In this document: in pieces, positions 26,901 through 33,797 of the stretch
Layout: each line of letters opens with the position of its first letter
Position numbering within the stretch: the first letter of the stretch is position 1
DNA from: Marseilla massiliensis
Lineage (GTDB): Bacteria; Bacteroidota; Bacteroidia; Bacteroidales; Bacteroidaceae
DNA length: 64,000 bases
NCBI RefSeq assembly: GCF_016899855.1
Contig: NZ_JACJJG010000001.1
Coordinates: forward strand, 100,256 to 164,255
Reading direction: 5' to 3'
Notes under the pieces: model-generated
What the model saw: only the letters and a program-made list of their open reading frames with translations
The model's database searches: none
What the model was told of the DNA's origin: nothing
Position numbers and translations under genes: made by a program

Positions 26901-29015
26901 CACGTCAAAGTACACCACATCGACCTTGACATCAAACAGGTATTCGGCAAAGTCGGCATAGACTTCTGTCGGAATCCACCGCTCGCCCATGTTGAAGTCA
27001 AGCTCCTCATAAGGTATCAGTTCGGGCGTGACCTCTTCCAACGCCCTTACCGTCTTTTCAGTCCAAGCCCTTGCCTGTCCTGCAAGGCTATGGATATGTC
27101 CGGCGAACGCTTTGCATTTCTCCACCACGTTACCTGCAAGTATGCGCCCCTTTTCTTCCCATGCGCTGGTTTCAGGGTTGTAGAACATTTCGCCCTCCAA
27201 CGCCTCTATCACCTCGCTCTCGCTGCATCCTGTCGATTGCGCAAGGTAAACCATATCCACCCTGCCGTAATAGTTCAAGCTGCTTGCCAACGCTTCCATC
27301 GGGGCAAGGCGTACCGATGTGTCTATTTTCTTGAAAGCCACAGGCTCGCGCATGATGTCGGATTTCATCACCTCGCCACGCACTTGCATTTCGATGGAAT
27401 ACACCTCAAAGCCCAAGCTGTCAAGCGTCATCATTTCTTTGTTGCCGTCCGTGTGGAAATTGCCCCACTTGGTCACAAACGCATCGTATGTCTTGTTCAG
27501 CCGTTCACGGAGCAAGGGTTGTTCTTCCCTTGTTTCCGCTTCGCTTTCCGACAACTCGAAGTAAGCCTTTCGCACGGGAAGGTAGTCCTTTGCCCGTTCC
27601 ATGTCCGCACCGTTGACTTTTATCGGGTTAAACCATGCGGTCATTTCGGAAAAACGGTCGGTTCTTCTGCTTTGTATAGTGCCAAGTTGCCCCTCGAACA
27701 GCACCAATGCACCGTCTTTCATCCAACCGGGCATTTCGTCCGTGTAGGGTCGTTTGCCAGTGTTTGGCTTGTACTGTGCCGCTGCCGTGGCTTCCCCGAA
27801 AAGGTCAAAGAGGGATAGCATCGCTCCCTGCTGCGGCTGCGCTTGCTTTTGCCAACCAAACAGGAAGGGCTTGAAATAGTGGGTGAAATTGGCTCTCAAT
27901 ATCTCGGCAAGCCGTTGGTGTATGGCTTCTTCTGTGCCGTTCCACTCGTACTTGCGCACCAACTTGCCGAATTGGTTTGTGCCGATGGCCGTGCCTGTGG
28001 ACAACGTGCTTTGTGGTAAGGAGAATGCCTTGTTTGCGTGTTCTGTTTCCAGCCCCTGCGATGTGCGCTCCCTGCACGTTTCCAAGAACAGGCGTTCCCT
28101 TGTGGTGAGGTTTTGCTTGTGGCTGTCCTTTTGCAAGATGATAAGGTCGCTGCCTACCTCGATGCCGCCGGTCTGCATGAAAAGCGTGTCGGGCAAGCGC
28201 AGGGCGGTGATGATATGGGCGTGATGCACCAGATAGTCACGCACAAAGCGATTGGATGGGCTGTCAGCCACGCCCCTTGACGTGATGAAAGCCAGCAAGC
28301 CGCCCTCATTTAACAGTTCCATCGCCTTGATGAAGAAATAGTTGTGAATGGCTTTAAGGGATTGTTTGTAAGGCGTTCCCCTGCGTTCAAAGTCCGCATC
28401 GAACACGTTTATCGTGCCGAAAGGTATGTTGGACGCTATCACATCGAATGAGCCGTGTTCCAACTCCTGTGCGCCAATGGTTTCAAAGCCGTCAACAATC
28501 ACCCTTGCATCGGGGTGCAAGGCTGAAAGCACAAGCCCTGTCGCCAAGTCCTTTTCAAACGCTGCCTTGTAAGTGTCGGACATAGAAACTGGCAGGAAGC
28601 CACCAATTCCTGCGGATGGTTCAAGAAAGGATTTCATTAACAAACCGTTGGCTTGGAACGTGGCTTGTATTTGGTCGGTCACCGCCTCTATGAGAAATTT
28701 CGGGGTATAGAAAGCGGTAAGGACGGATGCCTTTATGCTATCCACAAGCTCCCTGTATAGTGTTTCGTCGTCTTGTGCTATGGCTTGCAATACGCACACA
28801 AGATGGTCTAAAGTCTGTTTCATCTTGTCGGACATGGGGGCATTTGTTCCTAAATCCAATACTTCCTTGATGCCCCCAAATCCCGAATACAGGGAGAGGG
28901 TTTCACGTTCGACTGCTGTCGCCGTCCTTTTCTCGTTCCGCACCCGATAGGCTGTTTCGATAGCTGCTGTGTTCGCCGCCAATGCTTGCAATTTGTTGTA
29001 GTTCATATTCTTCAT
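24000..29015 (-). CDS. N6-adenine methylase-like/SNF2-type helicase fusion (DarB-like)
   Basis: This 1671-residue protein joins two enzymes. The N-terminal part has adenine-methyltransferase motifs: EPSAGIGGF (about 131-139) for S-adenosylmethionine and a degenerate NPPF motif reading SNIPFG (about 194). The helicase part has EVGAGKT (about 850-856), the DESH box (about 1018), and C-terminal helicase motifs (GTGVNAQQRAVAVHHLEVPWRPADLEQRNGRAVRKGN). A coiled coil (about 1420-1480 and 1590-1650) closes the protein. Such fusions occur on phages and conjugative elements; P1 DarB is the best-known relative and protects injected DNA from restriction. Motif IV differs from DPPY/NPPF, so methylation is uncertain. 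It follows leader A. Confidence 0.85.
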   Translation of the reverse strand: MKNMNYNKLQALAANTAAIETAYRVRNEKRTATAVERETLSLYSGFGGIKEVLDLGTNAPMSDKMKQTLDHLVCVLQAIAQDDETLYRELVDSIKASVLTAFYTPKFLIEAVTDQIQATFQANGLLMKSFLEPSAGIGGFLPVSMSDTYKAAFEKDLATGLVLSALHPDARVIVDGFETIGAQELEHGSFDVIASNIPFGTINVFDADFERRGTPYKQSLKAIHNYFFIKAMELLNEGGLLAFITSRGVADSPSNRFVRDYLVHHAHIITALRLPDTLFMQTGGIEVGSDLIILQKDSHKQNLTTRERLFLETCRERTSQGLETEHANKAFSLPQSTLSTGTAIGTNQFGKLVRKYEWNGTEEAIHQRLAEILRANFTHYFKPFLFGWQKQAQPQQGAMLSLFDLFGEATAAAQYKPNTGKRPYTDEMPGWMKDGALVLFEGQLGTIQSRRTDRFSEMTAWFNPIKVNGADMERAKDYLPVRKAYFELSESEAETREEQPLLRERLNKTYDAFVTKWGNFHTDGNKEMMTLDSLGFEVYSIEMQVRGEVMKSDIMREPVAFKKIDTSVRLAPMEALASSLNYYGRVDMVYLAQSTGCSESEVIEALEGEMFYNPETSAWEEKGRILAGNVVEKCKAFAGHIHSLAGQARAWTEKTVRALEEVTPELIPYEELDFNMGERWIPTEVYADFAEYLFDVKVDVVYFDVNDTYVISLHGYSPAAYNIYASHGYTGEKLFAHALHDTIPEIKKEVMRGGEWVKVPDEEAMQEVATKIQEIRGKFNAWLDSQPIAVRDELVRLYNERFNCYVRPSYDGSAQTFPRLSFAQFPYDDLYPSQKDAIWMIKQNGGGVCWHEVGAGKTMVMCVAAYEMKRLGLVQKPLIIGLKANVHEIADCFRKAYPSAKLLYPGKEDFTPANREELFSKIKNNNWDCIILTHDQFAKIPQSEETMFGIMQQELDDVERSLQVLEESGMGWRNRRMQKALEKRQENLSANLLSLKTRIEEKKDGGIDFHTMGIDHIFVDESHYFKNLMFQTRHTRVAGIGNNQGSQRAMNLLIAIRDIQERTGKDLGATFLSGTVVVNALTELYVLFKYLRPKELAKQRVSCFDAWAAIFTKKTTDYELNVTGSIKRKERFRTYIKVPELAAFLREITDYRTAEMINLDIPDKNVRFLSDKPTMEQEAMIERLVRFANSGEWSDLGLEAPAPEHMDKAKMLIATNVARKMALDMRLLSDQFSDDPANKASRCAQTIYEYYVKSNAHRGTQFVFSDLSTYKPNEWNVCQDIKDKLVAMGVPANEIQFIQTAKTEKARKKIFEGMNNGTIRVLFGSTSMLGTGVNAQQRAVAVHHLEVPWRPADLEQRNGRAVRKGNTVKQWGGNVVDIIIYGTEKTLDAYKFNLLRNKQLFINQINNGTIAVRRIDEDGMDEDTGMNFAEFVAILSGNTDLLDKAKLDNKIMQLEKEQAVCNKERYRAERKAESNRQEIDNCKRNIGRMTEDWEYFNSRKEDCSIEVNGNAQLTAEETGRALHSISRKHRGDFTSVGSYNGLRLLVRSEYRLDGSFDRNTFFVEGKSGLKYKCGKSGSLPPSFAAAAVFPQTTLENIPKLMERQAERQKHLEEEITTLRQVMARRWSKEEELKRLKQECKELEERINRTLEEAERPTVPTPGTEPVAVPAA

Positions 29016-29032
29016 ATTTGACAGATTTTGTT

Positions 29033-29222
29033 CTTTCCCCTGCTATCGGCCATATTTCGATGGCTCTTGTAGGTTATTTTTCTGCCTCCGGAATGGGGCG
29101 GAATGGCTTTTCGGCAAATCGGACGGCAGAAATACGCTTGGAGTGAAGCCCCAAGGAAGATTTCTGCCAAGGCCGGTTTGCAACGGCAAGCCACGCCACA
29201 TTTATTTTGCAGCAAAATAACC
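29033..29222 (-). ncRNA. Structured leader (A)
   Basis: Outer helix GGTTATTTT (29072-29080) with AAAATAACC (29214-29222). Middle helices GGCTT/AAGCC and AAATCGG/CCGGTTT. The core hairpin is 29125-29168: GGCAGAAA/TTTCTGCC, the conserved loop (TACG against GAAGA), CTTGG/CCAAG. A GCCAT/ATGGC hairpin (29049-29064) and CTTTCCCCTG (29033-29042; leftward CAGGGGAAAG) lie directly before the methylase-helicase gene. This is the clearest copy. Confidence 0.7.
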
Positions 29223-29309
29223 TGCAGGGCATCGATTGGCAGGATGACAAAAAGATGAAAGGGTAGAAAAGGAGATATACTACCCTAAAACAGTATATGT
29301 TAAGTGGAA

Positions 29310-29318
29310 TATAAAAGG
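29310..29318 (-). promoter_or_regulatory. TATAAAAGG box between leader A and RNA candidate 2
   Basis: TATAAAAGGGATATAACAGG begins here; almost the same 20 bases recur at 29559 (GATGT in place of GATAT). A weaker TAGAAAAGGAG lies at about 29268, closer to leader A. Confidence 0.4.
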
Positions 29319-29350
29319 GATATAACAGGCTCGGCTTGCAAAAAAAGAAC

Positions 29351-29499
29351 TGACGGGTTGCCGGGCAAACTAAAGGGGAACTCGCCATTTCCTTGTCAGC
29401 GGACTTGTACGCCGGCAGGAAAGGGTGTGTTCACGTTTGCCCATGCCGCAGAAGCCTCGCCGCCGTTTACAGCGGCATGGCCTGCGGCACAGCCCGTCA
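29351..29499 (-). ncRNA. Three-way-junction RNA candidate 2
   Basis: The closing helix TGACGGG (29351-29357) with CCCGTCA (29493-29499) encloses two arms: GGGCAAAC (29363-29370) with GTTTGCCC (29435-29442), and GCCGCAG (29445-29451) with CTGCGGC (29482-29488), the latter continued by GCC/GGC and CCGC/GCGG. All three helices are perfect. It lies between TATAAAAGG boxes at 29559 and 29310, upstream of leader A, the same arrangement as RNA candidate 1 with leader B. Confidence 0.5.
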
Positions 29500-29558
29500 T
29501 ACCTGTGATATAGGGCAAGCCGTGGGTATCAAAGATGGATATAAGTGGGATGGGCTTT

Positions 29559-29567
29559 TATAAAAGG
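29559..29567 (-). promoter_or_regulatory. TATAAAAGG box upstream of RNA candidate 2
   Basis: The box lies 60 nt upstream (leftward sense) of the closing helix of RNA candidate 2. Confidence 0.35.
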
Positions 29568-29642
29568 GATGTAACAGGAGAAGGCAGGGAGGCAGGGCAC
29601 ACCGGGAATATTCCCGATATGCCTTACCTTACCCAATGGTGA

Positions 29643-30911
29643 TTAAGCACTAATCTGCTTCCTAATCAAGTTCATATTGCTGTTTACAAGGTTGACGATG
29701 CGCTCGTGGTATTCTGTGTTTTTGTTGCATAAGCCACGGCTTTGTACCACGCATAATCTTTCCAAGTCAACCTCCACAGTTTCAATACGTTTCCCATCAA
29801 TGGTAGCCGATAATATCAGCGAGTTCTCCTTGCGGTAGTATGCGTTGGCATATACACAATGGTGCATCAGCGTACCCTCTTCCGCTATCTCGGCCACGCT
29901 TTCCAACACTCTGACTTTCAGCGTTCCGTCCGTGATGAGGATGCCGAAGAACTTGCCTTTCTGCAACAGGTACTCTTTCTCATATTGGGCGGCTTCCTTT
30001 CGGCGCAACGCCAGACGTTCACGTTCCTCCTTGCGGTTGCGCTGTTCCACCAATTTGTCGTGTTCCGCTTTCAAGTCGGCAGGGCAGACATATTTCGGGC
30101 TGCGTGTGTCCTTGCCCATTCGCCTAAGCAGGTCAATGGTATCGCACCACATTGAGCCGTCAGTAATGGTATATCCATTCCGCAGGCAGATTTTCACAGA
30201 CGGCCAGTAATCGTCCAGACAAGTTGATGAGTGCAGGCAATAGCGCAACAAGTCATATTGTCCGGCTTTCAGTAGAGTTTCAACTTTCGGGTCGGTCAGC
30301 AATGCCGGTATGAGTTTTGCCGATTCAATGTCTTGCAAGTCGCTGCGGAAACCGTTTCTTTGCAAAGTGTCGATAACGCTGTATCTCGGATAGGTGTCAA
30401 AAGTGGCAATATGGCGGTACACTTCGTTGTCTCCCCGAATGGCCATTGGCGAAACGAAAGAAAAGGTGTCCATGTACCTGCCCAATATGCGCTGAATGGC
30501 TACAAGCGTCTGTTTGCCTTTGTCGTTCCACCAATACTGCCCGATTTCCAAGGCGTAAGGGTGCGCCTTGCAGCCTTTCTCCATTTCCACCACAAGCAGG
30601 AACATTCGCAGGGTTTGGTACTTCCCACACTTGTCAAGCAGGGTAAAATATGCCTTTTGCCGTATTTTGCGGACAAGGGTATTCTTGACCTCCAGCTTTG
30701 CGTGGCACTTCGGGCAGGTGCAATGCCCTGTCGCTTTTTCTCTTACCCATTCATGGCCGCAGTCCATGCAGGTTGTCCGACCCTTGGGCAGTCGGTGTGC
30801 AAAATGGCTGACACACTCACGGAATGCCCAAGCAAGCTGTGCCTTGCTCAAGGGGCGGAGCTTGCCGCTTTGGGCAAGTACAGCTTTCTCGAATTTGTTG
30901 CGTGGTTTCAT
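29643..30911 (-). CDS. PcfJ-like protein
   Basis: The 422 residues match the PcfJ family of conjugative elements: an N-terminal zinc-ribbon (CMDCGHEW...CTCPKC at about 48-68) and the C-terminal signature LMHHCVYANAYYRKENSLILSATIDGKRIETVEVDL with VVQSRGLCN. PcfJ was named from the pCF10 transfer region; its biochemical role is not settled. Its stop-start gap to the PcfK gene is 3 bp, so the two are co-expressed. Confidence 0.85.
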   Translation of the reverse strand: MKPRNKFEKAVLAQSGKLRPLSKAQLAWAFRECVSHFAHRLPKGRTTCMDCGHEWVREKATGHCTCPKCHAKLEVKNTLVRKIRQKAYFTLLDKCGKYQTLRMFLLVVEMEKGCKAHPYALEIGQYWWNDKGKQTLVAIQRILGRYMDTFSFVSPMAIRGDNEVYRHIATFDTYPRYSVIDTLQRNGFRSDLQDIESAKLIPALLTDPKVETLLKAGQYDLLRYCLHSSTCLDDYWPSVKICLRNGYTITDGSMWCDTIDLLRRMGKDTRSPKYVCPADLKAEHDKLVEQRNRKEERERLALRRKEAAQYEKEYLLQKGKFFGILITDGTLKVRVLESVAEIAEEGTLMHHCVYANAYYRKENSLILSATIDGKRIETVEVDLERLCVVQSRGLCNKNTEYHERIVNLVNSNMNLIRKQISA

Positions 30912-30914
30912 CGT

Positions 30915-31352
30915 TCAAAAGCCGAATAAGTTAGGTTCTGTTTGTTTGGTCTCCTGTGGTTTTGCCGCCGACTTGCTCTTACGTTGCTGCATCTTGCGCA
31001 ATTCCTCGGCTTGGTATTGGCTGATAGCCCTCTGCCGTGCCTCGGCTTTCTCTTCCTCGGTCAGTTCAATACGGTTGTTGACTATCACCTCGCAGTTGAC
31101 GGGCTTGCCTATGTCTATGATGTCCTCGTCATAAAAATGGCAGGCGAGCGAATACACGTCATCGTCAGCCATGCCGACACAGCCCTCATTGGCCATTGCT
31201 TTGACTTGGTTGAGTATGAACGTGATGCAATCGTCCAAGTTCTTGTTTTCCTTGACATAAGCCACTGCAAAGAGTTCGTCCGTCTTGGCTCTTTCGTCCA
31301 AATAGCTCTTGATGGCCTGTTTGAAATGTTCAGTTCCTTTCATGGTTGTCAT
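30915..31352 (-). CDS. PcfK-like protein
   Basis: With the start at MTTMKGTEHFKQ (overlapping the previous stop by four bases) the product has 145 residues. The segment FKQAIKSYLDERAKTDELFAVAYVKENKNLDDCITFILNQ is typical of PcfK-like proteins, and the tail is charged and basic. PcfK and PcfJ usually occur together on Bacteroidetes elements. Function is unknown. Confidence 0.8.
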   Translation of the reverse strand: MTTMKGTEHFKQAIKSYLDERAKTDELFAVAYVKENKNLDDCITFILNQVKAMANEGCVGMADDDVYSLACHFYDEDIIDIGKPVNCEVIVNNRIELTEEEKAEARQRAISQYQAEELRKMQQRKSKSAAKPQETKQTEPNLFGF

Positions 31353-31600
31353 TGTTTGGTGGGTTGGATATAAAAGATGTCGCAGTCCACTACCTCTGTC
31401 GGCAAGCCGAAAGCAGGGCAAGGTGAAAAATAGGGTTGCAGGTTGCATTCACTGTCCATGACGGGCGAAACTACTTGTACGCCCATGTCCTTGTACCAGC
31501 GGTCGATGGTTTGTAGTTCTTCCTCTGTCAGTCCGCATGCATCTCCATTGACAAGGTAGCACAGACTCCATGTCGGTATCTTTTCGATTGTCTTTTCCAT
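31349..31600 (-). CDS. Conserved small protein of Bacteroidales elements
   Basis: The 83-residue product (KIPTWSLCYLVNGDACGLTEEEL..., FGLPTEVVDCDIFYI) resembles a small family often found on Bacteroidales plasmids and conjugative elements; function is unknown. It is coupled to the PcfK-like gene by an ATGA overlap. Confidence 0.65.
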   Translation of the reverse strand: MEKTIEKIPTWSLCYLVNGDACGLTEEELQTIDRWYKDMGVQVVSPVMDSECNLQPYFSPCPAFGLPTEVVDCDIFYIQPTKQ

Positions 31601-31617
31601 ATGGGTATGCTTTGGGG

Positions 31618-31797
31618 TTAATTAATCTCTATCTCGTCAGGATAAACCACTATCTCCGCTCCGCTGCTCACTTGGACGATATAGCCTTTGTCGGTCTGTC
31701 CGACTATGGTTGCCGAGCGGTAGCCTTTCCACGGGGTCAGCACCCAGCAATGCTTGCCGTAATCCTCAAATTCCTCTCTGTTGTCGTAATCGTACAT
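31618..31797 (-). CDS. Small protein, 59 residues, first gene behind leader F
   Basis: The product begins MYDYDNREEFEDYGKHCWVL and ends acidic (YPDEIEIN). The middle (WKGYRSATIVGQTDKGYIVQVSSGAEIVV) has the pattern of a small SH3-like beta barrel, which is an inference. It lies 17 bp upstream of the 83-residue gene and is directly behind leader F, so it is probably real despite its size. Confidence 0.6.
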   Translation of the reverse strand: MYDYDNREEFEDYGKHCWVLTPWKGYRSATIVGQTDKGYIVQVSSGAEIVVYPDEIEIN

Positions 31798-31822
31798 ATT
31801 GGTGTATGTTTTTGATGTTAAA

Positions 31823-32013
31823 CTTTCCCTGTCATCGGTCCTTCTTGCCGTGACCGATTTGGGGTTTTATCGATGCGGCGGCTCGGCTATCGGGAAAGCC
31901 TCATGCGGCGGCTTTTGTTGCCAATTACGCTCCGCAAGGAGGAAGAATTTGCAAGAAATCCACTTCAAGCCGCCGCCATCAGGCGCGATGGCCGACCTTT
32001 GCATCAGTAAAAC
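31823..32013 (-). ncRNA. Structured leader (F)
   Basis: Outer helix GTTTTA (31864-31869) with TAAAAC (32008-32013). Second helix CGGCTATCG (31884-31892) with CGATGGCCG (31986-31994), one G-U pair. Third helix GGCGGCTT (31907-31914) with AAGCCGCC (31967-31974). The core is 31918-31954: TTGC/GCAA, AATT/AATT, the conserved loop ACG against GAAG, CTCC/GGAG. CTTTCCCTGTC (31823-31833) and a TCGGTC/GACCGA hairpin lie next to the gene. Confidence 0.7.
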
Positions 32014-32128
32014 TAAACGGTGACGGCTGGAGGGCGGGATAAGGAATAGCCGGTATAACAAAGCGGGTAATGGTAGAACAGGTAGCTAATCATTTTAAAA
32101 GGAGCAAGGCTTCACGTGCATTGAGCAC

Positions 32129-32152
32129 GAAAAAAGCGGCCGAAGCCGCTCT
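32129..32152 (-). terminator. Terminator of ssb
   Basis: In the leftward strand GAGCGGC-TTCG-GCCGCTTTTTT is a classic intrinsic terminator, 20 bp after the ssb stop. Confidence 0.85.
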
Positions 32153-32171
32153 TTTCGAAGAAGGAAGCGGT

Positions 32172-32561
32172 CTATGCCGCCTCCTTCTGTTTCTTGGCGC
32201 GAGCCTTAGGTTGGGGCTTCTCGGCCTTCTCCTGTTTCTCCACCGCCTCGTAGAACTTCTTGGCCACGAACTTGATGCCGTTCTGCTTCATACCGTTCTT
32301 GTCGGTCCATTCTTCGGGCTTCAAATAGCCCTCTATGGTGAGCAGCGTACCTTTTTTCAGCAACTCGAACGATGCGCTGCCGCTCTTGCGCCAGGCTTCC
32401 ACGTTGATGAAAGCGGACACGCGGTTGGTGGCGTTGTCCTTGGTTTCCTTGCGGCCGATTGCCATCGGGAAACTGGCTACATCGTTGTTGGTGAACGTGC
32501 GGATTTCAGCGTCCTTTGCTACAAAACCTGTGATGATGAAAGAATTTTCTACTTGCTTCAT
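32172..32561 (-). CDS. ssb: Single-stranded DNA-binding protein
   Basis: The 129 residues form one OB fold of the bacterial SSB family (NSFIITGFVAKDAEIRTF, FINVEAWRKSG, KGTLLTIEGYLKPEEWTDKNG). The tail is basic (AKKQKEAA) instead of the acidic PF-ending tip that recruits repair proteins, a common feature of mobile-element SSBs. It would coat the transferred strand. It has its own leader (H) and terminator. Confidence 0.9.
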   Translation of the reverse strand: MKQVENSFIITGFVAKDAEIRTFTNNDVASFPMAIGRKETKDNATNRVSAFINVEAWRKSGSASFELLKKGTLLTIEGYLKPEEWTDKNGMKQNGIKFVAKKFYEAVEKQEKAEKPQPKARAKKQKEAA

Positions 32562-32610
32562 GACTGTAAGTTTTTAGAAGTTGAACAATTAATTTTTACG
32601 GATGCAAGAA

Positions 32611-32756
32611 GATATTGCAGGCATAGGGTAGCACCAAGGGAGGCACGCAAATACGCAACATTTTATGTGAAGCGGAAAATGTCGGAAGATTTTCGTGACA
32701 CGCCATTGGTCAGAACGTCAGTGTCCCGTAACGCCATCGGCGAGCTGCATTATATC
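32611..32756 (-). ncRNA. Structured leader of ssb (H)
   Basis: The core (32644-32697) repeats the theme: CACG/CGTG, AAAT/ATTT, loop ACG against GAAG, then an ACATTTT/AAAATGT stem. The outer helix joins GATATTGCAG (32611-32620) to CTGCA and ATATC (32745-32756) with a two-base bulge. The CAGGGRAA box of other leaders is missing. Confidence 0.6.
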
Positions 32757-32760
32757 TTTG
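32753..32760 (+). promoter_or_regulatory. TAnnTTTG promoter of micro-ORF
   Basis: TATCTTTG followed by C is an exact -7 element, only 4 bp before an ATG at 32765. It overlaps the outer end of leader H on the opposite strand. Confidence 0.45.
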
Positions 32761-32764
32761 CATC

Positions 32765-32851
32765 ATGGAAAAATATTGTGGCTTCGATAAACGACGGCCA
32801 TGTAAGAAGCAACACGAAAATTCAGCCACAGGTTGTGATGAAGGATGCTAA
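32765..32851 (+). CDS. Micro-ORF, cysteine-rich 28-residue peptide
   Basis: The frame encodes 28 residues with cysteines at 5, 13, 24 and 28 and a basic middle (KRRPCKKQH). A -7 promoter element lies so close that the mRNA would be almost leaderless. The four cysteines could form a metal-binding knuckle. It may equally be chance. Confidence 0.25.
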   Translation: MEKYCGFDKRRPCKKQHENSATGCDEGC

Positions 32852-32876
32852 TAATCCGCCTGCCAAAAGAAAAAAG

Positions 32877-32901
32877 CCCGTTCCGATAGCTCTGCAACGG
32901 G
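32877..32901 (-). terminator. Leftward terminator in the ssb-umuD gap
   Basis: In the leftward strand CCCGTT pairs with AACGGG and runs into CTTTTTTC. It implies a leftward transcript starting somewhere in 32905-33290, where I see no leftward gene. Confidence 0.45.
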
Positions 32902-33254
32902 TCAGGTATGAAACGGCGATTCCAACCACCTCTTTCATTATGGAAGCCGCAAGGGCGGACGCGATACCGATATTGCCAGAAAAAAAGGCCGCTCTACCAT
33001 TGGAGAGGAGATGCCTGAAGATAAGACTGACGGATAGGGAATGTGGACAGAACAGCTGTCGGTGTGCCGGTTCCGAGGCAACGGAAGAAATTAAGGAAAG
33101 CCGGCTATCAACCTAAACCCAAGATACGATGAAAGAATGGCGCACGACTGCCATCGGGAAAGAGCATCGGTCGCCTTTGGCGAAATGTAAGCCAATAAAA
33201 GGCGTAAAAGTGTGGAAACTCATAAAATAAAGACGGACAAGCGCATAAAAATGG

Positions 33255-33262
33255 TATTTTTG
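33255..33262 (+). promoter_or_regulatory. TAnnTTTG promoter of umuDC
   Basis: TATTTTTG followed by C is an exact -7 element 34 bp before the umuD start. Confidence 0.55.
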
Positions 33263-33296
33263 CAAAACGAATGGTAATGCAACAAGAGAACAGGAA

Positions 33297-33794
33297 ATGG
33301 AAGATTCACATAAAACAGTCGTCAATGAATCCGGAGTAGAAAAGGAGGACGGGGTAAGGCTCATCCTCTATTCGGCCGACCTGAGCAGCGAGCTGCTGTT
33401 GGACTTTGCCGATGGTGGCATCCGTGCAGGATTCCCATCCCCTGCACAAGACTACATGACGGAGAGCATCGACCTGAACCGCGAGTTGGTTCGCCATCCC
33501 GCCACTACGTTCTATGCCCGTGCCGTAGGTGATTCTATGAAGGACTGTGGCATCGACAACGGCGACTTGTTGGTGATAGACAAGTCCATCGATCCGCAGG
33601 AGGGTGACATCGTGGTGGCCTACATTGATGGGGAATTTACATTGAAGCGGGTAAAGTTCGATGTCAAGGGTGATTGCCTTTGGCTGATGCCTGCCAACAA
33701 GGACTATCCGCCTATCAAGGTGACGGAAGAAAATAATTTCATCGTGTGGGGAGTATTGACCTACAACATCAAACGCCAATATCGGAGGAAGTGA
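33297..33794 (+). CDS. umuD: UmuD-like self-cleaving S24 protein
   Basis: The 165-residue protein has the UmuD cleavage site at Ala44-Gly45 (IRAGFPSPAQDY), the nucleophile Ser80 in GDSM, and the general-base Lys117 in FTLKRV. RecA-stimulated cleavage would yield the active subunit of polymerase V. It is 3 bp from umuC. SOS-type control is likely, but I do not recognise a LexA box. Confidence 0.9.
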   Translation: MEDSHKTVVNESGVEKEDGVRLILYSADLSSELLLDFADGGIRAGFPSPAQDYMTESIDLNRELVRHPATTFYARAVGDSMKDCGIDNGDLLVIDKSIDPQEGDIVVAYIDGEFTLKRVKFDVKGDCLWLMPANKDYPPIKVTEENNFIVWGVLTYNIKRQYRRK

Positions 33795-33797
33795 ATC

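Noticed and set aside
32905..33020. Possible tRNA in the leftward strand (GGTAGAGC and GGTTGGAATC words)
   Set aside because: The two words are too far apart and no acceptor stem or anticodon arm can be assembled, so at most it is a decayed remnant.
32070..33116. Long rightward ORF of 348 codons across ssb and its upstream gap
   Set aside because: It runs antisense through ssb and leader H, has low-complexity leucine-rich translation and matches no family; the leftward ssb, its terminator and its leader explain the region better.
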